From: Filimonas zeae
GTDB lineage: Bacteria > Bacteroidota > Bacteroidia > Chitinophagales > Chitinophagaceae
Assembly (NCBI RefSeq): GCF_014641615.1
Contig: NZ_BMIB01000002.1
Location: 930,001-994,000 of the forward strand
Direction of reading: 5' to 3'
Length of the DNA stretch: 64,000 bases
Shown: piece by piece, positions 42,550 through 53,030 of the stretch
How the letters are laid out: each line of letters starts with the position of its first letter
Position numbering within the stretch: the first letter of the stretch is position 1
Made by a program: the position numbers and the translations under genes
Notes under the pieces: model-generated
The model's input: the letters and a program-made list of their open reading frames with translations, nothing else
Told to the model about the DNA's origin: nothing
The model's database searches: none

Positions 42550-43179
42550 TTACTGGTTAATCACTTCCACGCCAGGGTGCTTTTTGGCATCAAACACAAA
42601 CTTGCTGTCTGCCAATGTTGCGCTGGTATTTACGTTAGAAAGCTTAAATTCAACAGTGTTATCACTCTTATCCACCACCTGTGCTCTGGTAACCATGCTT
42701 TTTGCCTTATCTACAAACACCGTAACCTGCTTAAAGTTCTTGCGCTTGTCTATCGGCTGCAGCAGAATCTGGTGGTATGAACCGGCAGAAGAAATCAGCT
42801 TGTAAGTAAAGTCTTTATCGTAAAAGTCAGACAGTAACTTCTGGGGCGACAACGTTTTAGCATCGTTCTCCACATCAGCCACGGTTACTTCACTTTCTCC
42901 GTTAAAGTTCCAGGTTTGTTTACCGTTACAGAATATTTCTGTGTTACCCTGCTTAATATAATACTGATTACCTTTAATCTGAATAGTACCGGCTACAGCG
43001 CCTCTCTTCACATTCTTTTTATCAGTAGTAGTATAGGTAAAATTAGCGGTAACACCTTTGTAGGTCTTCAGCTTAGAACTTACATTGTCCAGAATCTTCT
43101 TTGCATTGGGGTCGTTCTGTGCATTCACCAGGCTTGTTACACCTGCTAACATCATCAATAAAACGTAAAACTTTTTCAT
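42550..43179 (-). CDS. LolA-like outer-membrane lipoprotein carrier
   Basis: Periplasmic chaperone-like protein with an open beta-barrel fold. From the ATG at 43179 it has 209 residues with a signal peptide (MKKFYVLLMMLAGVTSLVNA, cleaved at about 20). The first helix and strand DPNAKKILDNVSSKLKTYKG and VTANFTYTTTDKK are typical of Bacteroidota LolA proteins that follow ftsK. The frame upstream to 43326 overlaps ftsK and has no match. The gene follows ftsK in the same direction with a 100-base gap. LolB is not seen in the window. Confidence 0.9.
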   Translation of the reverse strand: MKKFYVLLMMLAGVTSLVNAQNDPNAKKILDNVSSKLKTYKGVTANFTYTTTDKKNVKRGAVAGTIQIKGNQYYIKQGNTEIFCNGKQTWNFNGESEVTVADVENDAKTLSPQKLLSDFYDKDFTYKLISSAGSYHQILLQPIDKRKNFKQVTVFVDKAKSMVTRAQVVDKSDNTVEFKLSNVNTSATLADSKFVFDAKKHPGVEVINQ

Positions 43180-43279
43180 TCGTAAAATTTTCGGTCGCAA
43201 AGATAAGTCCAAAGGGCATGCCAATTGGAAAGCACATCCCCACACCAACGTTAAAAAACGGATATTATCGGCCAATGCG

Positions 43280-45943
43280 CTACAGCATAGATAGTATCTC
43301 TTCCAGGTCCGAGTCAGTTTTAACATTTACTTCTCTGGCCTTGCTGCCCAGGTTGGGTCCTACTATGCCTGCTGCTTCCAGCTGGTCCATCAGCCTGCCG
43401 GCACGGTTATACCCCAGCTTCATCCGGCGCTGTATCAGCGAGGTGCTGCCCATCTGGTTCTGTACCACCAGGCGTGCTGCGTCTTCAAACAGCGGGTCGC
43501 GGTCGCTCAGGTCCACATCCTTGCCGTCCATGTCTTTTTCGTCCACATATTCCGGCAGTAAAAAGGCCTGCGGGTAGCCGCGCTGGTCGCCAATAAACTC
43601 ACAAACCTGTTCCACCTCAGGGGTGTCAACAAAGGCACACTGTAAGCGGGTAATTTCCCCGTTGTAGCTGATAAGCATATCTCCCTTACCAATCAGTTGC
43701 TCGGCGCCGCCGGCATCCAGAATGGTACGGCTGTCTATTTTAGAAGATACTTTAAAGGCAATACGTGCCGGGAAGTTGGCTTTAATGGTACCGGTAATAA
43801 TGTTTACCGATGGGCGCTGGGTGGCAATAATCAGGTGTATACCAATGGCACGCGCCAGCTGCGCCAAACGGGCTATCGGCATCTCCACTTCCTTACCCGC
43901 CGTCATAATCAAATCGGCAAATTCATCCACCACCAGTACAATAAACGGCAGGTACTGATGCCCTTTCTGCGGGTTCAGCTTACGGCGTATGAACTTTTCG
44001 TTGTATTCCTTAATATTCCGGCAACCGGCTTCTTTTAACAGATCGTAGCGGTTATCCATCTCAATACACAGGGCATTCAGCGTATACACCACTTTTTTGG
44101 TATCGGTAATAATGGCCTCTTCCTCTCCCGGCAGTTTAGCCAGAAAATGCTTTTCAATAACCCGGTACAGGCTTAATTCCACCTTTTTAGGGTCAACCAG
44201 TACAAACTTCAGCTGCGATGGATGCTTTTTATATAATAAGGAAACCAGCAGGGTATTAATACCAACCGATTTACCCTGTCCCGTGGCACCGGCCATCAGC
44301 AGGTGGGGCATGGCAGCCAGGTCTACAATAAAGTTTTCGTTGTCAATACTCTTACCAATGGCCACCGGCAGCGAAAAAGCAGTATTCTGAAACTTGTCTG
44401 ATTGTAGCAGCGTACGCATGCTTACAATGCTTTTGCGCACGTTAGGTACCTCTATACCAATGGTACCTTTACCAGGTATAGGCGCAATAATACGGATGCC
44501 CAATGCGGCCAGGCTTAACGCAATATCATCTTCCAGGTTTTTAATACGGCTGATACGTACACCCGGTGCCGGTACAATTTCATACAGGGTAACAGTAGGG
44601 CCTACTGTAGCACTGATGCGTTGTATGGCTATATCATAGTTTTTAAGCGTAGCTATAATCTGGTTCTTGTTCGCCTCCAGTTCATTGGGGTCGTGTACAA
44701 TTTTATCCGTGCCGTGGGCTTCCAGTAACTCCAGGCCAGGGTGTTTATAGTCGCGCAGGTCCAGTGTAGGCTCATATACTTCCGCCACGGTATGGCGTAC
44801 CATAATAGGGTTTTCTTCCAGCTCGTCCGGCTCCTCATCCGGTGTGCCTTTTATCTCCAGCTGCATATCCTCCGGCGGCATTTCTATCCGGTTCTTTCCT
44901 TTCAGTACCGGTGGTGGTGCAGGTGCTACTTCTTCTTCCCCGTACTCTTCTTCCACATAATCTTCCTCATCTGTTACCACTTCCTCTTCTTCGGCAAAAG
45001 CTTCTGTTACCGGCTCTTCATCAAACAGTTCTTCCTCTTCCGGCATTACACTTTCATCAATAAACAAAGTGCCGCCGTCTGCTTCTTCAGTTATTTCCGG
45101 CAGTTCTTTTTCCGTAAGGGTTAACCCGTTTAAAGCCGCTGCATCAGCAGGTACCACGGGTGGCACTACTGTAGCACCGCCCTTATTCTTCAGTTTGTTT
45201 TTATTGGGTAACGCACTGGTATCATCATTCCCAGGCACTTCTTTCTGTTCTTCTGCATCTGCTGCAGCCTCACCCACCACAGCAGCAGCCGGGGTAGCTT
45301 TGGCTTTCACTTTACGCTCGGGCAGGCGAAACGTAGGGTTAAACCGCCATATTACATAAGCAAAAAAAGCAGTACCCAGTGTAAAGCCTGTGCCTACTTT
45401 ACCTATCCATTTCACCATCCAGGCTTCCATCAGTTCACCGGTGGCACCGCCCCAGGAAAACTCACTGCCATTGCCAAAGAAAGAAAAAGTAACACTCAGC
45501 ACCAGCAGTCCCGCAATCATATACTTCAGGTTGCGCAGCAGGCTAAACACTTTTTTACCAAACAGCAGGTTTACGCCCAGTACAAAAAAGAAAGTACAGA
45601 ACAGAAAAGCGGCCAGGCCAAAGCCTTTATAAATAAACAGGTGTGCCGTCCAGGCGCCTAATGCGCCCAGCAGGTTGCTTACTTTAATATCATCGGTGCT
45701 GAACAGTTTGGCTCCAAACTGTAAAACTTTATCCTGATCTTCCTGCCAGGTAAATAAATAAGAGGTAAGTGCTATAAACAGAAATACAGCAAACAACAAG
45801 CTAACCGCACCGGCTATTTTAGTGGTGCGCTCATCCTTCACAATTTCTTTCACCGTTACCTCTGCTTCTTTTTCCGGCTTTAACTGGTCAGGGTCCGGAG
45901 GTGGCGGGGTGGGCGGCGTTTTCTTTTTTAGTCTGTTGGCCAT
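43280..45943 (-). CDS. ftsK: DNA translocase FtsK/SpoIIIE
   Basis: Septum-associated motor that pumps chromosomal DNA and activates dimer resolution. 887 residues: four membrane helices in the first 200, then a charged linker (about 225-390) with an extremely acidic stretch (EEEELFDEEP, DEEDYVEEEYGEEE) and Pro-rich tail, the alpha domain, and the beta motor domain with Walker A GATGQGKSVGIN and Walker B VVDEFADL. The C-terminal gamma winged helix is TSLIQRRMKLGYNRAGRLMD. The short linker relative to E. coli FtsK resembles SpoIIIE. Upstream of the LolA-like gene in one direction. Confidence 0.97.
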   Translation of the reverse strand: MANRLKKKTPPTPPPPDPDQLKPEKEAEVTVKEIVKDERTTKIAGAVSLLFAVFLFIALTSYLFTWQEDQDKVLQFGAKLFSTDDIKVSNLLGALGAWTAHLFIYKGFGLAAFLFCTFFFVLGVNLLFGKKVFSLLRNLKYMIAGLLVLSVTFSFFGNGSEFSWGGATGELMEAWMVKWIGKVGTGFTLGTAFFAYVIWRFNPTFRLPERKVKAKATPAAAVVGEAAADAEEQKEVPGNDDTSALPNKNKLKNKGGATVVPPVVPADAAALNGLTLTEKELPEITEEADGGTLFIDESVMPEEEELFDEEPVTEAFAEEEEVVTDEEDYVEEEYGEEEVAPAPPPVLKGKNRIEMPPEDMQLEIKGTPDEEPDELEENPIMVRHTVAEVYEPTLDLRDYKHPGLELLEAHGTDKIVHDPNELEANKNQIIATLKNYDIAIQRISATVGPTVTLYEIVPAPGVRISRIKNLEDDIALSLAALGIRIIAPIPGKGTIGIEVPNVRKSIVSMRTLLQSDKFQNTAFSLPVAIGKSIDNENFIVDLAAMPHLLMAGATGQGKSVGINTLLVSLLYKKHPSQLKFVLVDPKKVELSLYRVIEKHFLAKLPGEEEAIITDTKKVVYTLNALCIEMDNRYDLLKEAGCRNIKEYNEKFIRRKLNPQKGHQYLPFIVLVVDEFADLIMTAGKEVEMPIARLAQLARAIGIHLIIATQRPSVNIITGTIKANFPARIAFKVSSKIDSRTILDAGGAEQLIGKGDMLISYNGEITRLQCAFVDTPEVEQVCEFIGDQRGYPQAFLLPEYVDEKDMDGKDVDLSDRDPLFEDAARLVVQNQMGSTSLIQRRMKLGYNRAGRLMDQLEAAGIVGPNLGSKAREVNVKTDSDLEEILSML

Positions 45944-46073
45944 GAATTACGTTAACAGGCAAATATAACGGGCTTTCAATTCAATTTCGTATACTGTGAA
46001 TAAGCTGCGCATCATTTTTTCATTTAATATTGTCTATTTAAATCACGGAAAAACACACAAATACAGTACCCGC

Positions 46074-46979
46074 ATGTTTGGAGTAACAATACTCGGCAAT
46101 AATTCAGCCCTGCCTGCTTATGACAGGCATCCTACCGCACAGGTGGTAACACTGAACGAACAGTTGTTTCTTATCGATTGCGGTGAGGGTACTCAAATGC
46201 AACTCAACAAGTTTAAAGTACGCCGCGGCCGCATCAATCATATTTTCATATCACACCTGCATGGCGATCATTATTTTGGCCTGCCAGGCCTTATTACCAC
46301 TATGGGTTTAATGGGGCGGGATAATGAGTTGCACCTGTATGCTCCGGCTATGTTAATGCCTATTATTCAAATGCAGCTGGATGTATCCGGCTCGGTACTG
46401 CCTTACAAATTACATTTTCATCCATTGGGCGATGATGAGCTGCTGGTAGATAACAGCAAATTCAGCGTTCACAGCTTCCGGGTATATCATCGTATTGACT
46501 GCTGGGGTTTTATTATCCGCGAAAAAAAGAAGCCCCGCCGTATTGATAAAGAAAAGGCAGTGGCTTATGAAATTCCACTGGCCTACTACGAGCGTTTGAA
46601 GAATGGGGATGATTATGAAAAACGCAGTGGTGAAGTCATCAAAAATGAATGGGTAACTATACCTAACGCACCGGGTAAAAGTTACGCCTATTGTGCAGAT
46701 ACGGTGTTTACGCCTTCTATAGCCGAAAAGGTAAAGGATGTAAGTATGCTGTACCACGAAACTACGTATCTGAAAAAACTGAGCGACCGCGCCGCGGAGC
46801 GCTTCCACTCTACAACAGAGCAGGCCGGGCAATTAGCCACCCTTGCCAATGCAGGCAAGCTGCTTATTGGCCATTTCAGCAGTAAGTACGAGGTGCTGGA
46901 TGAGTTTTTAAGCGAAACCTGCGAAGTATTCCCCAATACACAACTGGCATTGGAAGGGGTAACCTACCTGGTGGGGTAA
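46074..46979 (+). CDS. rnz: Ribonuclease Z
   Basis: Zinc-dependent tRNA 3-prime processing endonuclease of the metallo-beta-lactamase family. From the ATG at 46074 it has 301 residues, starting MFGVTILGNNSALPAYDRHP. The zinc motif is HLHGDH at 61-66, with further His ligands in YHETTY and GHFSSKYE. The frame from 45996 would add 26 residues without match. Its stop is inside an 8-base-stem hairpin (46967-46987). Divergent from ftsK, convergent with the M28 peptidase gene. Confidence 0.95.
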   Translation: MFGVTILGNNSALPAYDRHPTAQVVTLNEQLFLIDCGEGTQMQLNKFKVRRGRINHIFISHLHGDHYFGLPGLITTMGLMGRDNELHLYAPAMLMPIIQMQLDVSGSVLPYKLHFHPLGDDELLVDNSKFSVHSFRVYHRIDCWGFIIREKKKPRRIDKEKAVAYEIPLAYYERLKNGDDYEKRSGEVIKNEWVTIPNAPGKSYAYCADTVFTPSIAEKVKDVSMLYHETTYLKKLSDRAAERFHSTTEQAGQLATLANAGKLLIGHFSSKYEVLDEFLSETCEVFPNTQLALEGVTYLVG

Positions 46980-47017
46980 CCACCAGGCAGGCTGTTATCA
47001 ACAACATGCTGCCGCAA

Positions 47018-48181
47018 TTAGTGTTGCTGCCATTGCTGAAAAAAGTCTTTAATCAGCGCTGTAAGATCATTTACTTCATTTAGTGGCAACGTAGCTGCTT
47101 TATCATATACATCATGATAAGCTTTAATGCCCCCCATAGTATAAATAAAGAAAGCAGGCACGCCCTTTTCTGTAAAGAAATAATGGTCGCTATTGGCCGC
47201 TTTACCCCGCTCCTTAACATCGGCCAGATAATGCTTCCGTGCATTAATCTCTTTCATCAGCTCAAAAGCTTTTTTGTATTCAGTAGCATTTACTACCATA
47301 ATACCTTCATCACCGGTACCGGTTAAATCCAGGTTAATCAGAAAACTGATGTTCTCTAAAGAAACCAGTGGATGCTCTGTGTAATACTTTGAACCCAGTA
47401 AGCCAATTTCTTCACCGGCAAAGCAGATGAATGCTACGGTATAAGGCTGTGGGTGCGCAGCATAATACTTAGCCAGCGCCAGTAACATACCCACCCCGCT
47501 TGCATTGTCATTAGCACCCGGAAAATAAGCATCCTTGCCCAGGCCACCCAAATGGTCGTAATGTGCCGTAACAAACAGCACCGAATCCGGATGGGTAGTT
47601 CCTTTTACCATGCCGCATATATTGGCAGTTTTAAAATTACTTACCAGCTTATTGTCAAGGTCTATGGCAATTTCTCTGGGCGTATCGTTTACAAACAACG
47701 CACTGTCTGCCTGTATTACCGTATAGTCGGCTGCCGTGGTAGCAACCGACCAGGTAAGTTTTTTCTCCAGTACCAGAATTACTCTGTTTTCCGCATCTAT
47801 ATAATGCGTAGCATCCTTTGCCTCCAGTGTTCCTTTTCCTCTTACCCCACGGCTTTCAGGTGAGGGTATAAAATCAGCACCTGGCCGCAAAGCTTTTCCG
47901 TTAACAGTAACGGCTGCCTTACCCGGAAAAGTGTTTACCGGGTAGCTGAAGGGCTGCAGGTAGTTTTTGCCTTTCAACGGCTGTAGTCCTATTTCTTTAA
48001 AGCGGTTCTGAATATAATCAGCCGCTTTGCCCATACCATTATCCAGGTAGCCACGGCCTAAAAACCAGCGGCTGGTAAGGGTATCTACTACTTCTCTTAT
48101 ATAAACACTGTCGCTTTGGGCATTACCGGCAACACTGCTTCCCAGCATCAGCGCCAGCAACCAGGTGTATTTGTTTTTCAT
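47018..48181 (-). CDS. Secreted M28-family zinc aminopeptidase
   Basis: Exported metallopeptidase of 387 residues. Signal peptide about 1-21 (ending GNAQS). Zinc ligands and catalytic acid appear in TAHYDHLGG (His and Asp), GANDNASGVGML (bridging Asp), CFAGEEIGLLGS (catalytic Glu, Glu) and LDLTGTGDEG; a final His is in KAYHDVYDK. An inserted PA-like region (about 85-180) precedes the catalytic domain. Member of the aminopeptidase Y/S-like group. Follows an esterase gene by 18 bases on the same strand. Confidence 0.92.
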   Translation of the reverse strand: MKNKYTWLLALMLGSSVAGNAQSDSVYIREVVDTLTSRWFLGRGYLDNGMGKAADYIQNRFKEIGLQPLKGKNYLQPFSYPVNTFPGKAAVTVNGKALRPGADFIPSPESRGVRGKGTLEAKDATHYIDAENRVILVLEKKLTWSVATTAADYTVIQADSALFVNDTPREIAIDLDNKLVSNFKTANICGMVKGTTHPDSVLFVTAHYDHLGGLGKDAYFPGANDNASGVGMLLALAKYYAAHPQPYTVAFICFAGEEIGLLGSKYYTEHPLVSLENISFLINLDLTGTGDEGIMVVNATEYKKAFELMKEINARKHYLADVKERGKAANSDHYFFTEKGVPAFFIYTMGGIKAYHDVYDKAATLPLNEVNDLTALIKDFFQQWQQH

Positions 48182-48199
48182 ATCTGTATTTTGTTGGGT

Positions 48200-49333
48200 T
48201 TAGCGAACAAGCCATTTGTAAAAGTCTGCAAACTCACGCTTCCAGTACTCCTCATTGTGCTGCCCCAGCGGAAAATAGCTGCGGCGCAGGTCGTACTGGT
48301 TCTTCTTTTCCAGTACACCTATTACCTTATCCATATCCGGCACCATGGTAGTGCTTTCTTTACCACCGGCATAAAAATAAAAACGTGGCTGCACCGTCCA
48401 TTTGGCATTGGCCAGGTCGGTACCCATAGCCGGCGCCAGTTGAAAAGATGGCGAGAATACGCCTGCTGCACCAAACACATTAGGGTACTGCATTAACGTA
48501 TACAGGCTAATCAGCCCCCCCATGCTGCTGCCTGCTATATAGGTATGTGCAGCATCTTTCAGGGTTCTGTATTTGCTGTCAATATAGGGCTTCAGTGTTT
48601 TGGCCAAAAACTCAGCATACTGCTTCCCTTCTCCTTTACCATATTTAGCATCGTCATACGGGTTGTATTCCGTCATACGCTTGTCGCCACCATGTTCTAT
48701 ACCCACTACAATACATTCCTTGCCTCCTGCTTTTTGTATAGAATCCAGGCACTCATCCACACGCCACTCCGGCCCGTTGGCTACTCTTTCGTTAAACAGG
48801 TTCTGGCCATCCTGCATATACAGTACGGGATACGATTTACCTTTCAGTGCCTCATAGGTTTTAGGCAGGTAAATCCATACTGCCCGGGTGCGGCCCAGTT
48901 GTGGCAGGCTAAAAGCAGAATCCAGCAAATGCACCTGCTCTGTAGCAGTAAAAGGCTTTGGCTTATCCGGGTAATCATCTTTCCAGCCGGGTATGGTTAT
49001 GTTCAGCGATTCGTCGGTGGTTAAATCAATAGTGCGGTTATCAATATCTTCTCCTTTGGCGGTGGTTTCTACTTTATCCAATCCGCCGCGGGTAAACTTA
49101 AATTCATATTTACCAGCGGGCAGGTCTTTTAACACTATTGCGCGGCGCGTAGGGCCAAACGGCTTCAGCTTGTATTTGCTGTCAGCAGGGTCCCAGTTAT
49201 TAAAATTGCCGGTTACATAAATATCGTCCAGCTTTTTGGTAGCCACTTCTGTAACCACCAGGCGTAGGGTAAACTGTGCGTGTAAAAGGGTTGTGAGTAA
49301 ACTCACATACAAAAGAAGGCTGATTTTTTTCAT
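48200..49333 (-). CDS. Secreted esterase with N-terminal glycogen-binding-like domain
   Basis: 377 residues: signal peptide (about 1-19), a beta-sandwich resembling the CBM48/AMPK-type carbohydrate-binding fold (about 20-115, with DDIYVTGNFNNWDPADSKYK), then an esterase D-like alpha/beta-hydrolase. The nucleophile is in AGSSMGGLISLY and the catalytic His in LGQHNEEYW, with an acid in the preceding RFYFYAGGKEST region or nearby. It fits the enterochelin-esterase/IroE-like group; natural substrates may be acetylated or feruloylated glycans. Next gene is the M28 peptidase. Confidence 0.9.
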   Translation of the reverse strand: MKKISLLLYVSLLTTLLHAQFTLRLVVTEVATKKLDDIYVTGNFNNWDPADSKYKLKPFGPTRRAIVLKDLPAGKYEFKFTRGGLDKVETTAKGEDIDNRTIDLTTDESLNITIPGWKDDYPDKPKPFTATEQVHLLDSAFSLPQLGRTRAVWIYLPKTYEALKGKSYPVLYMQDGQNLFNERVANGPEWRVDECLDSIQKAGGKECIVVGIEHGGDKRMTEYNPYDDAKYGKGEGKQYAEFLAKTLKPYIDSKYRTLKDAAHTYIAGSSMGGLISLYTLMQYPNVFGAAGVFSPSFQLAPAMGTDLANAKWTVQPRFYFYAGGKESTTMVPDMDKVIGVLEKKNQYDLRRSYFPLGQHNEEYWKREFADFYKWLVR

Positions 49334-49385
49334 GGGTTAAATATAAAGAAAGCCGGTTGCCCCGGAGGTTGTTGCAGCAATAAAA

Positions 49386-49424
49386 AATGTCCATGACTAC
49401 GAATAAAACGTTGTCATGGACATT
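49386..49424 (-). terminator. Intrinsic terminator after dapA
   Basis: Perfect 12-base arms AATGTCCATGAC / GTCATGGACATT, 15-base loop, followed on the minus strand by a TTTTT run. It lies 26 bases after the dapA stop. Confidence 0.93.
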
Positions 49425-49450
49425 CACTATTATCAGGTATTCCGATAGCC

Positions 49451-50335
49451 TTATACGGTTTTCAGATACCCCTGTATTTTCTGGTACAGTCCGTCGCTTA
49501 CCGGTGTAACCGGCAGGCGCAGGTGGTTGCCAATAATACCCTGCTGTGTCATAAACGCCTTAACACCTGCGGGGTTATTTTCTGCAAACAGCAGATCATA
49601 GGCCTGCAGCAGGCGGTTGTTAATAGCACGGGCAGCCACAAAATCGTTCTTCAGGCTCAGGCGTACCATTTCAGAAAACTGTGCGGGCAGGGTGTTACCA
49701 ATTACGCTTATTACGCCATCCATGCCACAGGCAATCTGCGATAAGGCTAATCCGTCGTCACCACTCACCACCAGAAAATCTTCCGGCACTTCTTTTAAAA
49801 TCTGCATGCACTGCATCATATCACCACCCGCCTCTTTTATACCGGCAATGTTTTTTACTTCCTTTGCCAGGCGAATAGTGGTTTCTGCATTCATATTACG
49901 TCCGGTACGGCCCGGTACATTGTATAATAATATCGGCTTAGGCGATACTTCAGCCAGTGCTTTGTAATGCTGATAAATACCTTCCTGCGAAGGTTTGCTG
50001 TAATACGGCGCAGCGCTTAACACAGCAATAGCCTTATCCAGCGGATAGCTTTTTAAATCGTTCAGCAGCTCCTGGGTGTTAAAACCACCAATACCTACTA
50101 CCACAGGTACCCTGTCGGCTACCTTTTCAAATGTATAGTTAACTATATCCAGCTTCTCCTTCTTATCCAGTGTAGGGGTTTCACCGGTAGTACCCAGCGT
50201 TACTACATATTCTACACCACCTGCTATCACATGGTCAATTACTCTACCTAATGCGTCGTAATCTACAGAAAGGGTGTCAGTAAACGGGGTGATTAAAGCC
50301 ACACCCGTGCCTTTTAATTGCTGACGAAGAGACAT
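49451..50335 (-). CDS. dapA: 4-hydroxy-tetrahydrodipicolinate synthase
   Basis: Class I aldolase condensing pyruvate with aspartate semialdehyde, first committed step of lysine and diaminopimelate synthesis. 294 residues. The Schiff-base lysine is K167 in AGIKEAGGD, the catalytic tyrosine is Y138 in YNVPGRTG, and the TLGTTGETPTL motif binds pyruvate. The usual SG after KEA is GG, a minor change. It starts 61 bases past the accA stop in the same direction and ends in a strong terminator. Confidence 0.95.
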   Translation of the reverse strand: MSLRQQLKGTGVALITPFTDTLSVDYDALGRVIDHVIAGGVEYVVTLGTTGETPTLDKKEKLDIVNYTFEKVADRVPVVVGIGGFNTQELLNDLKSYPLDKAIAVLSAAPYYSKPSQEGIYQHYKALAEVSPKPILLYNVPGRTGRNMNAETTIRLAKEVKNIAGIKEAGGDMMQCMQILKEVPEDFLVVSGDDGLALSQIACGMDGVISVIGNTLPAQFSEMVRLSLKNDFVAARAINNRLLQAYDLLFAENNPAGVKAFMTQQGIIGNHLRLPVTPVSDGLYQKIQGYLKTV

Positions 50336-50395
50336 ATAAATTTTAGCGTTAAATTGTACTTGTTGTTATTTACAGTAAAACAGGGGACCGTGTTA

Positions 50396-51367
50396 TTACC
50401 GCTCGTCCCAGAAGCCCATTTTGCTGAACTTCTCAATACGGTCTTCCATGCGCTTTTCGGGCGCCACCTGTTTTATTTCCTGTAACGCTTTCTTTATATG
50501 CGCTTTTAATATAGCAGCAGCCTGGTCGTAATCCCAATGGGCTCCACCGGCCGGCTCAGGTACAATTTCATCTACCAGTCCAAAACCATGCATATCCTTA
50601 GCAGTCAGTTTTAACTGCTCAGCGGCCACTTCTTTTTTCTCCCAGCTGCGCCATAAAATAGCACTACAGTTTTCAGGAGAAATTACGGTGTACCAGGCAT
50701 TCTCCATCATCAGTATCTTATCACCCACCCCAATGCCCAGGGCACCACCACTGGCACCTTCACCAATAATTACACAAATTACCGGCACCTTTAACCGCAT
50801 CATCTCGTAAATGTTACGGGCAATGGCCTCTCCCTGTCCGCGCTCTTCGGCCTCAAGGCCAGGAAACGCACCGGGGGTATCTATTAAAGTAACAATCGGC
50901 TTGTTGAATTTCTCTGCCAGGCGCATCAAACGCAGGGCTTTACGGTAACCTTCCGGGTTGGCCATACCAAAGTTGCGCAACTGGCGCAGTTTGGTGTTAA
51001 TACCTTTTTGCTGGCCAATAAACATAACGGTTTCTCCATCCAGCTGACCAAAGCCTCCTACCATCGCCTTGTCGTCCTTAATATTTCTGTCGCCATGCAG
51101 CTCCAGAAAACTATCAATCATTTTGTCAATATACTTTAAGGTATAAGGGCGGTCAGGGTGGCGGCTTAACTGAACACGTTGCCAGGGGGTCAGATGGCTG
51201 GTTATTTCCTTTCTCTTATCCTCTATCGCAGCTTCCAGCTTTTTAATGCCTTCCGACATGTCAATTTTGCTCTTCTCTGCTGTTTGCTTCAGCTTATCAA
51301 TTTCTTCATACAAAGTCTTGATCGGCTGCTCAAAATCTAAAAACTGTCTGTTGGGGTATTGAGGCAT
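50396..51367 (-). CDS. accA: Acetyl-CoA carboxylase carboxyltransferase subunit alpha
   Basis: Transfers carboxyl from biotin to acetyl-CoA with AccD for fatty acid synthesis. 323 residues beginning [20 protein letters not shown]. Diagnostic segments are [25 protein letters not shown]-like [30 protein letters not shown] and the oxyanion-forming [13 protein letters not shown]. AccD is not in the window. The region upstream (51368-51622) is AT-rich with no gene. Confidence 0.96.
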   Translation of the reverse strand: MPQYPNRQFLDFEQPIKTLYEEIDKLKQTAEKSKIDMSEGIKKLEAAIEDKRKEITSHLTPWQRVQLSRHPDRPYTLKYIDKMIDSFLELHGDRNIKDDKAMVGGFGQLDGETVMFIGQQKGINTKLRQLRNFGMANPEGYRKALRLMRLAEKFNKPIVTLIDTPGAFPGLEAEERGQGEAIARNIYEMMRLKVPVICVIIGEGASGGALGIGVGDKILMMENAWYTVISPENCSAILWRSWEKKEVAAEQLKLTAKDMHGFGLVDEIVPEPAGGAHWDYDQAAAILKAHIKKALQEIKQVAPEKRMEDRIEKFSKMGFWDER

Positions 51368-51622
51368 ACGCTTTACTATCTAACTGTTGGGCGGTAAAAT
51401 TACAGTTTGAAACTAATTTCCAATGTTTAATTCTGTTTTTCTCCTTTTTTTTCGGCCATTTTACCCCATTTCTTATAAATAACAACAGTTGTAAGGGTAT
51501 TTCATTCTACAGAAAAAGGGGCATTTCTGCTCCGTAAACCGGTATCTCCTCAGGCCAATCCCGGCAGGGTAATTGAACAAATACCCCCAAATTGTATTAT
51601 TCAACTATAAAATACGAGCACT

Positions 51623-51835
51623 ATGAGACGCTTTATTTCTGCCTGTGCCCTGTCGGCCACCCTATTGGTAGCTGCCGCCAGCTGTGGCAATGGTGACAAC
51701 AAAGATGGCAGCGCCGATTCTGTTAACCAGCCTGTACCAATGGATACGCCTGCTACTGTTGGCGGACAAAACCTGGATACACTGGGCAGTCAACGGGATA
51801 GCGCCCGGTTCAGGGACACCACCTTAAGACCATAA
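51623..51835 (+). CDS. Small lipoprotein of unknown function
   Basis: 70 residues: a lipoprotein signal peptide with the lipobox VAAASC (C21), then a short hydrophilic tail rich in D, S, T and G with no fold I recognise (DGSADSVNQPVPMD; LGSQRDSARFRD). Such tiny lipoproteins are common in Bacteroidota and usually uncharacterised. It sits 24 bases before the acetate kinase gene on the same strand and may share its transcript. The ORF is short, but signal sequence and codon use support it. Confidence 0.75.
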   Translation: MRRFISACALSATLLVAAASCGNGDNKDGSADSVNQPVPMDTPATVGGQNLDTLGSQRDSARFRDTTLRP

Positions 51836-51859
51836 TTACCTTACCAAACTGTTTTGCCT

Positions 51860-53026
51860 ATGGCCGGTTTACACAAGTGGATACTGGTTATCAATTGCGG
51901 ATCGTCCAGTATCAAGTTCGCGTTATACGAAATGGCAGATATCAGCATGCGCATCAGAGGCACGCTAACGGGCATTGGCAAAGAGAACGGGCATTTTTCG
52001 GCCACAGGCGCAACAGGAAAAGTAATTACCGATGAAACGGTACACCTGCCCGGCAATCAGGATGCTTTTGGGCATTTATTAAACTGGCTAAGGTATATAG
52101 GGTACGAAAAACAGCTCTATACCATCAGCCACCGCATAGTACAGGGGGGCCTGCACCATTCTGCCCCCGAAAAAGTAACAGAACAGCTATTGCAGCAACT
52201 GGAACAGCTGGTGCCTATGGCACCGTTACACTTACCTGCTGAACTGTCAGGCATCCGCTTTTTTCAGCAGCAATATCCCGATATTACACAGGTGGTGTGT
52301 TTTGATACTGCTTTTCACCAAACCATGCCATGTACCGCAAAGCACTACGCCCTTCCGCAGGCACTTACCCGGGAGGGGGTTATCCGGTATGGCTTTCACG
52401 GCCTTTCCTATAATTATATTGTACACACCCTGCAACCTGCGGGTAAAACCATTATTGCCCACCTGGGCAATGGGGCCAGTATGGCCGCTATCAATGGCCA
52501 GCAGAGTGTAGATACCACTATGGGCTTTACCCCCACCGGCGGCCTGGTAATGGGCACCCGCCCGGGCGATCTGGATCCCGGTGTACTGTTATACCTGCTT
52601 CAGCAGCAGAAATTATCACCACACCAGTTGCACCAGCTACTCAACAGCCAATCCGGCCTGCTGGGCGTTTCCGGCCTTAGTGCCGATATGCAGCAGCTGG
52701 TAGAAGCGGCCCCCGAAAACCCACAGGCGGCCGAAGCTATTGAACTGTTCTGCTACCAGGCACGTAAACAGCTGGGCGCTATGGCGGCTGCTATGGGTGG
52801 CCTGCAAACGCTGGTGTTTACCGGTGGCATAGGCCAGCACCTGCCCGCTGTAAGGGCCGGCATCTGCCACAACATGGCTTTTCTGGGTATTGTACTGGAC
52901 GAAACCCGCAACCAGGAAAATGCGGCAGTTATTTCCCACCGGGCATCTGCTGTTACCATCCGCGTGGTGGCTACCGATGAGGAGTGGATGATAGCGCACC
53001 ATACGGCGCAATTGTTGAAGCAGTAA
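51860..53026 (+). CDS. ackA: Acetate kinase
   Basis: Reversible transfer of phosphate between acetyl phosphate and ADP. 388 residues from the ATG at 51860. N-terminal ASKHA signature [17 protein letters not shown], then RIVQGG (substrate Arg region), [10 protein letters not shown], the phosphate motif [20 protein letters not shown] and [20 protein letters not shown], and the C-terminal [13 protein letters not shown]. It ends four bases before the phosphoketolase start, so the two form an operon in which the acetyl phosphate from the next enzyme yields ATP. Confidence 0.95.
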   Translation: MAGLHKWILVINCGSSSIKFALYEMADISMRIRGTLTGIGKENGHFSATGATGKVITDETVHLPGNQDAFGHLLNWLRYIGYEKQLYTISHRIVQGGLHHSAPEKVTEQLLQQLEQLVPMAPLHLPAELSGIRFFQQQYPDITQVVCFDTAFHQTMPCTAKHYALPQALTREGVIRYGFHGLSYNYIVHTLQPAGKTIIAHLGNGASMAAINGQQSVDTTMGFTPTGGLVMGTRPGDLDPGVLLYLLQQQKLSPHQLHQLLNSQSGLLGVSGLSADMQQLVEAAPENPQAAEAIELFCYQARKQLGAMAAAMGGLQTLVFTGGIGQHLPAVRAGICHNMAFLGIVLDETRNQENAAVISHRASAVTIRVVATDEEWMIAHHTAQLLKQ

Positions 53027-53030
53027 TGGC

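Noticed and set aside
46967..46987. CCTGGTGG/CCACCAGG hairpin at the end of rnz as a terminator
   Set aside because: The stem includes the stop codon and no T-run follows on either strand, so I left it out of the terminators.
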